Below the pieces are notes generated by a model. It did no database searches, was not told the DNA's origin, and saw only the letters and a list, made by a program, of their open reading frames with translations. Shown here in pieces: positions 55,920 through 64,000 of a stretch of 64,000 nt of DNA. Numbering within the stretch: position 1 is the first letter of the stretch; each line of letters begins with the position of its first letter. The DNA is taken from contig JAQJVL010000001.1 of NCBI GenBank assembly GCA_035578905.1, forward strand, positions 754,001-818,000. Reading direction: 5' to 3'. Origin of the DNA: Stictocephala bisonia (taxonomy: Eukaryota; Arthropoda; Insecta; Hemiptera; Membracidae). Both the position numbers and the translations under genes were made by a program.

Positions 55920-58900
55920 TTGTGCAATGGTAAAAATAATTGGTAAGTGGCGTAGTGTGCTGTAATGGGTCCAATATATTGATAGTAATCCTTGTCAAAC
56001 TGATGTTTCTTTGTCCTTTTTTAGGTTAATTTGAGTTTAGGTTTGTTTATTGTAGTTGAGGTAACTGACTTAAAAATCCCACAACAAATATTGAGGAATG
56101 GCTAATAGTTATAAGTCATTAAAATATATAAATTCTTACATTTAGCACTTACAATATATAGACAAAACTCACTCGTAATACTAATGGAGAAAAACGTTGT
56201 TATATGTTGAACGTAAACCCACATTTGATACTGATTAGTTGTAGCTCCATGACAGGGAATGTACTGTCTCTGACAGCCCATCACTGTGCAGAGATAATTA
56301 ATTCAGAAATAATAACTACAGAATGTGTAATCTAGTTTAAATCTGCTAATTTACTGTTACGGGACCAATTTTATTATATGCGTACTTAGTTTTTTCTTTT
56401 TCTGCATTATTATTCATGCACTTTTCAAGTTATATAGCATTTATTGTTGGATTAATTTTGTTTTCGTAGGAATGTACGTTTTGTTTTAATATATTTTACC
56501 ACCTTTTATAAAATTATAAGCTTGCATTTTTTCTCATAGTCTCTCACATGTTTTATTTGTTAGTTGTTTTTGTTGTTGTATGTAATTTATTTGTGTTAGT
56601 ATGAGCTCTAAGATCTATAAAATTATGCTTCTAATAGATATGGAGTGAGTTAATCAGGCCATATTAAATTCAATTGTTATTTTGAAAACTACACCTAATA
56701 AATAAGTAGCAGAGTAAATTTTCTCTGAATCGAATCTTAATTAATTATTTTAAAAATATCTACCGATATGTAAACAATGTAGAACAATTTGTCTCATCTT
56801 CAGAATGTTGATATTTTACCCTTAAACCATCTAGAATAAAATTTATATTGCCAAATTAAAGGCCTAAGTACTAATATAATAGTAAATAAATTATCACGTT
56901 ATTTGTTTTAATAAATAATACCTAATTTATATGGAAGTTTTAAGAATCTTATGGAAGCTGATTTCGTTTAAATAAAATCTTTATAAATAAATTAATCAAA
57001 TTTCTCTATTTTTACGAAACAATGTTTTTTCCTGTGTTTATTTTTTTTAAATAATTTTTCTGAAAACAAATTTGTTCTATCAGGAGGATAGTAGGACACG
57101 ACACTAAATAATTTAATTATTCAATCACAGTACTCAAAAACAGTGAGAGTTACTACATCTCAAATATTTTTCTGCATATTCAAGACTGACTGACAATAGT
57201 TTTTACATAAATAATTGGTCTAAAAAGCAATATTAATTACACTTTTAATGATTCACATTTAAATTAAAAAGTAACAGATGATTTAAAATATATTGTGTAT
57301 ATACATCACTGTATGATATTATTTTTTTAATCAAATGGATGAAATGCTGAAACATAATTAACGTAGACGAGGCATGGCCTAATGAATGGCACTCCGAGTA
57401 CTCTGGACAGTTCTGCCAACAGGCTAACCGAGTTTAAAACCAGAAATGAAAGCCCATACAACAAATAATTTCTACGACTGATAAATATATTGGTTACCTT
57501 TGTCATCATGTTATAATCCTTATTTCAACAGCTATAGTTGAATCCTTCTAAGCAATTGTTACAACTTTTTGGTTAATTTATTCAAATTTTTTAATGATTT
57601 ATTTGTTAACGATTATTTATGTAAAAGTACTTTTATTGATAACAATAATTTGACAAATTAGTAAGATTTTATGAATAAACAACATCTAGCAGCTGTAATA
57701 AAAACACATGGAAGCTTTAAAAAATGAAAAAAGTGATTTAAATAGAAAAATGTACAATATTTTATAAAAAAAATATAACGTTTCTAGTACACGAAAAAGT
57801 GACTTATAAAAAAATAAAATTTTCTAGAGAAATATTTGCCGATTTTTTTTATAAGAACAAACACATTAACGACATAAATATAACGAGTTTATTCAATTCA
57901 ATGAGTATTAAATCATTCCACTTCAATTAAAGCTATTAAAATTCTCAAAACTCTTTGTTCAGAAATAATTACTTTGTTTTCTTCTCAGAAATATCTAGAG
58001 TACCTACATGATATGTTACGATAAATACAGTTTTCCTTTTCAATAATATTTATGTATTACTATAGTTATCTTCTGTTTTCATCCCACCTTAATTTACTAC
58101 GTATTAAATAACTCGTATTAATTGCTATTATTTTCATTTGTACGACTCAGTTTCATTGTAAATCCTCAGACTACAGATGTTTATTTATTAAATACCATCT
58201 TATAATGCAAGATTCTTTTACAAATATATTTTTTTTTTATTTATAATGATGTTTTATATAACAAGGCATACCAATGGATAATGTAGTTAGTTCTATTTTT
58301 CGTTTTTTCATCAATGTACCTCTAGAATATTTTAATGAAATAAATTCACGTTCATTTTCTACTTTCCATGAATTTTACTTTAATTAGTAGGAATAATGTA
58401 TTGATGACGTAGCCATAGAGTGGATTTATACGTTCAATTCATATTTTAAAAAAATGTATTCTAAATCTAATAAGAAGTGTTTTATTGACCTCAAAGATTA
58501 TGCAAAATTAATGGCTTAAGACAAGCCCTGTATGTCCACTTCTGCTTTTAAGATTCTACCCTTGTTTATTTATGTTCAGAGAATAACCACTGTATGGTTA
58601 AATGAGGAATTAATATTCTGGAGTTGTGATTTTAGAAAGAAAATGTTTCATCAAAAATAATATGTTGGGCTGAATTGACAGTAGTGAAGTGTTCAAAGAA
58701 ATTTAAAAACACGCTTTAGGTTAGTTTTCAGTTTACTTACTCTCTACAACTAAGCTGATTATTTTATTTTGAATGTTTCTAATATTTAATTTTTACTAAG
58801 CTATTTTTGTTTTTATTCATTCATTTATATATCCCATCCGTTGTTTTTCAACTTAATCCCATCAGATGGTTGCATAGTAAATATATACTTTTTCATTATT

Positions 58901-59335
58901 TAATATTTTTCCATATTTTAAAACATGCTCATTAAGTACAAAAGGTTAAAATACACAGTTAAGTAAATTTTTCATGACGAGAAAGTTCATCTTTATTTTA
59001 TAATCTGATCAAATCATACATAATCATAATGTTACATCTATATATTTTAGCTAGATGAACTAACTACGTAGTATGGTATTTTTGTAATAGGAATGATCCC
59101 TAAGTTTTCTGATACAATATATGTATGCCATTTATCAAACAATTTCAATAGGATTTCCTGGATAGATAAATGAATACAAACCATTTTCAGTTTCATTGAT
59201 AAATTCTTTTCCAACTGAAGAAAGTGACTTGTTACTCAGCTATCTATTCCAAATAATGTTTGTTATTCATTCCTTACTTTTCACCTTTTGAACGAGTTAA
59301 TACATTTGATAAAATTCATTAACATAATTTATCAA
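55920..59335. other. AT-rich DNA without recognisable genes
   Basis: Unique AT-rich sequence. At 57355-57430 GAGGCATGGCCTAATGAATG is faintly tRNA-like but lacks a B box. Nothing else supported. Confidence 0.5.
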
Positions 59336-59339
59336 ATGA

Positions 59340-59810
59340 GTGTTCTCAATATTTGACATTCTCCATTTAAATTATAATTCAAATTTTGTAAAATTTAAAC
59401 ATCTGCAATGTATTTTAATATTTTTTTTGTTAAAAAATATATTTAACATAGTATTAATGGTTATTTGGAATATAACTAATAAATTGTTGTCACGTGATTA
59501 CAATTGCGTCATTGTAAATGCAAGTCCAAAAAAATGTCACATAATAGATTTCCAGCTTGGTTCTCCTGATTTGCTCTTCTTTCAGATAATCTTCCATTGT
59601 GTACAATGGATTTTGCCAGTCCCCCCGAACAGAGTGGTATTTGGAAAAAATAATCTTTATTATTTGCTCTTAATTAGGTGTAGCATCTTCAAATTAACAG
59701 CCAAAGACATCGATTTTGACTCCTTGAATGAATATTTAAGTTGGTATATACGATACAATTGCAATTTTGTAACGATTGTAATAATTTTATTCTATTTCAT
59801 ATTTTTGTAA
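59340..59810 (+). CDS. unassigned 156-codon open frame (probably chance)
   Basis: The longest open frame in the window, with hydrophobic runs at both ends and no family signature that I recognise. A GC-richer central part (about 59550-59720; CVQWILPVPPNRVVFGKNN) is the only section with codon variety. A TTCTTTCAG acceptor-like site at about 59576-59584 leaves open that part of it is an exon. No Kozak-like context at the first ATG. I consider it most likely non-coding. Confidence 0.12.
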   Translation: MFSIFDILHLNYNSNFVKFKHLQCILIFFLLKNIFNIVLMVIWNITNKLLSRDYNCVIVNASPKKCHIIDFQLGSPDLLFFQIIFHCVQWILPVPPNRVVFGKNNLYYLLLIRCSIFKLTAKDIDFDSLNEYLSWYIRYNCNFVTIVIILFYFIFL

Positions 59811-59814
59811 AACT

Positions 59815-60915
59815 TTTTTTATGAGTTGAAATTTCTGTACGGTAATGGTTGAATACAATGAGTCAGAGTAGTAGGACAAATCTATAAAAGGACTACAAAC
59901 AACATTCACTTGTATGGTTGCTCTCAAAATTATTTATAAAATATCACTTAACTTTACTAAAGCCAATGTACATATTATAGCATTAGCATTTTTTCCACGT
60001 ACATAGTGGGGGAAATGTCCAACTTATAGACCCATAAAATAAAAGTAAAAGTTTTGTTCTCTCACGGAATAGGAAGAATAGGAGGAAAAATAAACAAAAG
60101 CTTGTATCACTTCGGGGAGAATTGACTCGGAAAGCTGAAATCTAGCTGTGGGATTTTAATTGAGTTTGGTCTGGCCTCGTTTGCCTGTGTAGCATTTGCA
60201 TTATCGACAAAGTGTAATAACCAATTCCTTTTGAAATCCTTGAGCAAGATTCCAGTTATTTTCCTATGTTCATACACTAAGTATTTCAGGAGTTTATAAA
60301 ATTAAAGAACATTAGTTATTTAAATTCTGCATGATTTACCGATTTACATAAGAAAAAGTGAGAGAAAAATTCCCCTCTTTATTTGTTTATATTTATTGTT
60401 ATACCTTCAAAAGTACAGAATAAGTCAAAGCGAAATGCGTTGTTTAAGGGATATTTAATTGCAAGATGGACATTAGTAATATTAAAGTATTTTATTTGTT
60501 TTTCTTTTATTGAAATTAAACTGTCAGACTTATAAACAAGACTCAGCTCTCTGACATTACTTTGTTATCGTAAAATCTTTTAATTTCTCAATCAAGAACA
60601 TGCACATGCTCAAAGTCTGATTTTAGAAGCTCATCTTTCCATAAATCACCATGAACTGATTCTTCTTCCGAATGTTGTTATAAGAAGAAGATTCAGATCT
60701 ATTTATCTTGTAGTTATAATTTCATTAATTACTACAGTACGTCACAATGTAGAATACCTTATACGACCACTTTGTTAATTACTCTTTAGTGTAGTGTAGC
60801 GAACCTTCTCATGTCAGATAGCGTAATAATATTCATTAGGCCTGAATCAATGGTTTTTGGCCATCCTTTAAATTGTGTGTGGCTATTAAACATTATTTTC
60901 TCACAATTATTTTTG
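59815..60915. other. AT-rich DNA without recognisable genes
   Basis: Nothing recognised. A short perfect inverted repeat, GAATCTTCTTCTTATAAC-type, lies near 60657-60692. Confidence 0.45.
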
Positions 60916-61210
60916 TTAGTTTTTTTTATTAAATAGTTTTTTAATTAGCATAATACGTGTTGGTACATATACAATACAAGTAAACGTCACACAACACACA
61001 TTTATTACAATATAAGCGCAAAATGCACAAATATATAACAATACAAGCACAAAATGCACAAATATTATGGTGATCGATTTCGGTGAACCACGGTCACCTT
61101 CCTCAGACCAGAGGGATTCACAAAAGAATCTGAGTACCTTTTGTGAATCCCCTGAGTACCTTTTAACTTAGTATTGCCTGAAGATCTTGAATATTTTTCT
61201 TTTTTCTTTA

Positions 61211-61253
61211 CTCCAATATATATTTCGCCACTAGGTGTGGCATCTTCAAGGAG
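61211..61253 (-). ncRNA. second-family hammerhead-like fold, nested in the loop of foldback A copy 2
   Basis: Minus strand: CTCC (61253-61250), TTGAAGA (61249-61243; standard CTGAAGA with C3 changed to T), extra T (61242), stem II GCCAC (61241-61237) with GTGGC (61231-61227) and loop ACCTA, GAA (61226-61224), ATATATAT (61223-61216, self-complementary), T at the cleavage position (61215), GGAG (61214-61211) pairing with CTCC. The layout is the same as in foldback A, but stems I, II and III all differ in sequence, so it is not a copy of that core. The C3 change should harm catalysis unless compensated. Confidence 0.45.
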
Positions 61254-61274
61254 ATATTCTTTTGTGAATCCCTC

Positions 61275-61317
61275 TGGTCTGAGGAAGGTGAGCGTGGTTC
61301 ACCGAAATCGATCACCA
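61275..61317 (+). ncRNA. complete hammerhead-like fold in foldback A, copy 2
   Basis: TGGT (61275-61278), CTGAGGA (61279-61285), extra A, stem II GGTGA (61287-61291) with TCACC (61299-61303), GAA, ATCGAT (61307-61312), C (61313), ACCA (61314-61317). Identical in every paired and core position to the copy at 36559-36601. The opposite arm gives a core on the minus strand with a changed loop-proximal base. Confidence 0.55.
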
Positions 61318-61424
61318 TAATATTTGAGCATTTTGTGCTTGTATTGTTATATATTTGTGCATTTTGCGCTTATATTGTAATAAATTTGTGTTGTGTGACG
61401 TTTACTTGTACTTTTTTTTATTCT

Positions 61425-62330
61425 GTTACATCAATCTCTATAGATGTATATTTTAGTGGAACAGTGAAGACGTACTAACTAAAGCATCATTTTTAATCTT
61501 GTCACGTTTAAAAGATAATCTACTACTATTTTCTCTAATGTAGAGTAGATATCACTGGTACTAAATTGACATGAGGAGAATGAGTTATGTTATTTATGAT
61601 AACCTTAGATTTCAAATGTTTACCAGTACGCTTGAGTTTTTCCCAAATGATTGTAGTTAGCGTCTGAACGCAAATGGTGGAATACAATACATTAACAAAT
61701 TTGTAAACATAGAAATATTACCTATGATATGATTAAGAAAATCATTATATCACATAGCACATAGCACACTGTTTTCATGATTAAAGTAGAAACTATAATT
61801 ACTATGCATTCAGTTCTTTACTTCCATAGACCGAATTAAATACCAAACTCAATAACAAAGTTAGTCTATAAATTTAATTTGATAGTTTGCAATAGACCGA
61901 CAGTAATAAGTTCCAAGTGAAAGAGAAAGAAATATGCAAATGCAATGTTTAAGTATTTTTTCAACAATCTTAAATGTTTAACATTTTTTACTTTTTCAAG
62001 CAAAGTTCAAACAGCCTTTAGAAATAACAAGAAAGAGGATAATGAAGCATAAACCGTAATATATTGATTTCAAAGTAGTCCGTACTAAACAAGTCCTGTT
62101 CTTCATGACTACAGATGCTTTTATGCCATGTCTTATCCTCTATGTATAATTAAAGGCTACAATAACATGTGCTGTTACTGGAATTTCAATTTAGTCCAGA
62201 CGGTAACAGTACGGTTTACGGGGACAGGAATAGCGAACGTTAATCTTAGTGGCATAGCCTGCAAACACTGTGCCTATGAATACATCCATACGAATTCACC
62301 CAACGCTGCATGATGTAGTGACATAGTATC
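61425..62330. other. AT-rich DNA without recognisable genes
   Basis: Nothing recognised. Confidence 0.5.
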
Positions 62331-62334
62331 ACTC

Positions 62335-62885
62335 CCGGTGCACTGTAGTGACTGAAAATACCCGTCGAACATCCCGCTCTTTGTTCTTTCTTTTTCAAAG
62401 AATTTGTATTTCTCATTATTTATTTTAAACCACGATTAAAAGAATATTAGTTCCATAATTATTTAGTATATCAAACATTGACTAGATATGGTTAACATTT
62501 GTAATCATCTCAAACAAGCTTTGTCTCAAAGTCATGTGCTTCGTTACCAGATGGATGGTGGACCATACTCTGTGTCTAATCTTGTCCATGACTGATGTTG
62601 CACTTCAAACGACGTTGAAGATGGAAGATCCTGCGAACTGTAGAGAATGCTGCTAAGAACGTTTTGGCTCTGATCCGATCTCATACGTCTATCTTATATC
62701 CAACAAAGGCTGACAATGACTGTGGTTCACTTAGTTCTCTTGTACGATGCGGAAGTCCTGGCGTTTCCCTTAACTCTCGTAAGTCCAATTTAATTACACA
62801 TTAAGGATGGCTTCTATCTGTGGCACTCGTCTAACTGACATATCATTGAGGTTATACCAATCAACCCTATTTACAAGGATTGGTG
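62335..62885. other. GC-richer block of unknown identity
   Basis: More complex base composition than its surroundings and few A/T runs, as expected for an old coding relic of a mobile element or a gene fragment. All frames are broken by stops within about 60 codons, and I recognise no protein motif. Confidence 0.3.
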
Positions 62886-62886
62886 C

Positions 62887-63287
62887 TAGAGTGAATTAAA
62901 ATCAAAAGAATGGCCTGATTTTAAATAAATTATTAGAATATTTATTAGAAATAAGGGCTTTACCTAAACGTATTGGACATTAAAATACTTAAAAAAAGAA
63001 GGAAGATTACGAAAATGTATCATAAATGTTCAATATGTCCTCCATTTGCAGCACGGATGACATCTAGTCAATAGCTAAATTCGTCCCAAACTGTGCTTAC
63101 GGTGTCCATAATAAATTCAGCTATTGACTAGATGTTATCCGTGCTGCAAATGGAGGACATATTGAACATTTTTGATACATTTTCGTAAACTTCATTCTTT
63201 TGTGAGTATTTTAATGTCCAATGTGTTTGGGTTACAGCATACAGTCCTATTACAAATCGGGTTATTCTTTTTGAAACACACTGTACT
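62887..63287. mobile_element. foldback MITE derived from the 3' end of a mariner/IS630-type transposon
   Basis: The outer right end (read inward) is TACAGTGTGTTTCAAAAAGA, then ATAACCCGATTTG, a mariner-like terminal repeat starting at TA. The left end, TAGAGTGAATTAAAATCAAA then AGAATGGCCTGATTTTA, is a decayed counterpart. Inside, the arms at about 62962-63075 and 63119-63233 are reverse complements at over 90 percent. Each arm encodes the same transposase C-terminus (see next entry). So the element is two inverted copies of a transposon's 3' end, joined head to head by about 43 bases. Confidence 0.75.
63020..63107 (-). pseudogene. mariner/IS630-type transposase C-terminal fragment
   Basis: The minus strand reads MDTVSTVWDEFSY, an in-frame stop at 63068-63070, then LDVIRAANGGHIEHL and a stop at 63020-63022. 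The WxEFxYRLDVxRAxxGGHIEHL ending is characteristic of a family of arthropod Tc1/mariner-type transposases. The catalytic domain is absent. The opposite arm carries the plus-strand equivalent LDVIRAANGGHIEHF at about 63124-63171. Confidence 0.7.
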
Positions 63288-63289
63288 TT

Positions 63290-64000
63290 GTCAACTGAGG
63301 GAAAGAGGGAATAGAATCGATCAGGAGAAGAATTATGTCAGGGGTTGTGAGATGAAGAAGAGAGACTTTGTTAGTGTTGGAGTTGTGTTGAGATTGGGTA
63401 TAACGTCACCTGATCTTACCTGCACATTCGGCAAGTCTCAGCCAAGTGAGAGCACTGTGTTGACGTAGTCAACAATGGACGTAGCACTTTATTCAATTAA
63501 TTCTATCAGGTAGCATGATATTCTCCAGGGTTCGAGGGAGGTGATTGTAAGCTTCACCCTGACGACATCGTTACGCCTAGGGTTTAAGGGAGGAAACGTG
63601 GGCGTGGGTGGTGGTTGATTCATTACACTCAAACAGTGTTGAGGCGAAGACAGACTCTTTCTTTCACTTTAAAGGCCTGCTTTATAAAATCAGTTCCGAA
63701 AGCCAATGCAGTCATTTGTGAGGGCTTACAACTGAAAATCTTAGTCAAAAGGTGATAGGTAAGTGTCTCATGTTAATAAAAATAAAATGAATAATGAAAA
63801 ACCCCTTTATTTTATAAGATGACTCTAGGTAGTCATCTTATAAACCTCCTTATCAAAAATTAACAAAATAATAAACTAAATAAAATTAAAGCATTACTAT
63901 TAACACAATAAAAAAGCCACTGAAAAAAATATTTAACTATAAATCAGAAGTCTCAATATAAATAAACTATAATAACTATGACAAATCATAACTAATAAAT
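63290..64000. other. mixed sequence without recognisable genes
   Basis: 63290-63760 is GC-richer but all frames are short and I recognise no family. A small inverted repeat (TTTATAAGATGACT with AGTCATCTTATAAA) lies at 63813-63843. The last 150 bases are AT-rich. Confidence 0.45.

Larger units (their letters stand above)
60931..61411 (-). mobile_element. foldback element A, copy 2, with an insertion in its loop; 11-bp TSD
   Basis: The left arm (about 60973-61129) and right arm (61256-61411) are near-perfect reverse complements. The tail at 60931-60972 reads on the minus strand TACCAACACGTATTATGCTA then ATTAAAAAACTATTT. T8ATT (TTTTTTTTATT) flanks the element at 60920-60930 and 61412-61422, an 11-base duplication like that of copy 1. 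The loop has gained 126 bases (61130-61255), which contain a second, different hammerhead-like core. Arms differ from copy 1 by a few bases, including CGGTCACC versus CGCTCACC in the left hairpin. Confidence 0.85.

Noticed and set aside
1..64000. CRISPR array, bacterial operons, ribosome-binding sites, rRNA genes
   Set aside because: The direct repeats are true tandem satellites without unique spacers; the sequence is eukaryotic and holds no operon-like gene layout or rRNA signature.

Overview
This is a very AT-rich, gene-poor window of nuclear animal DNA. Its character points to an arthropod: there are interstitial (CCTAA)n tracts, which are the arthropod telomere motif TTAGG read on the other strand; an R1-like LINE 3' end; CR1/Jockey-type LINE relics; a non-autonomous Helitron; tRNA-headed SINEs; and many satellites. 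A chelicerate such as a horseshoe crab would fit, but that is a guess. I find no convincing intact protein-coding gene. The longest open frame is 156 codons and looks like chance AT-rich sequence. The only candidate for a host gene is a GC-richer exon-like block at about 25.1-25.35 kb that ends in a strong splice donor.

Layout. 0-10 kb: unique AT-rich DNA with a 222-bp tandem duplication (0.57-1.03 kb) and a 72-bp tandem array (4.8-5.2 kb). 10.5-15 kb: a hammerhead-like repeat, a SINE-like unit, a G-quadruplex-prone 36-bp minisatellite between two TA microsatellites, a 100-bp-arm palindrome and an 80-bp tandem array whose every unit holds a hammerhead-like core. 15-25 kb: mostly unique DNA with SINE tails, an inverted duplication and a TTAA-flanked MITE. 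25-28 kb: the exon candidate and a 54-bp higher-order satellite. 28.8-31.4 kb: a SINE and a 2.4-kb piggyBac-like non-autonomous element carrying two different minisatellites. 32-37 kb: a second CTGATGA repeat, a polypurine tract, and a foldback element inserted into the 36-bp minisatellite. 37-41.8 kb: a SINE, a MITE, a near-identical 97-105-bp satellite and a foldback with (CCTAA)n at its centre. 45-56 kb: decayed hammerhead-like repeats, a third foldback relic, R1-like and CR1-like LINE remnants and a Helitron. 56-64 kb: unique DNA, a second foldback with a nested hammerhead-like insert, and a foldback MITE built from a mariner/IS630-type transposase C-terminus.

The most interesting signal is shared architecture. 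At least three different repeat families (at 10.9/32.2 kb, at 14.4/36.6/61.3 kb and at 61.2 kb) carry the same pattern: CTGANGA (or TTGAAGA), one extra base, a short hairpin, GAAA, a self-complementary or nearly self-complementary short stem, and a segment pairing with the bases just before the CTGA. This is the order of a type-I hammerhead ribozyme with a palindromic stem III, the kind that works as a dimer. In two copies this core sits within a palindromic element with a retro-type tail and 11-bp target-site duplications. A separate foldback centred on telomeric repeats also has a long target duplication. Together these suggest a set of retro-mobilised, ribozyme-bearing non-autonomous elements, possibly driven by a Penelope-like reverse transcriptase that is not in this window.
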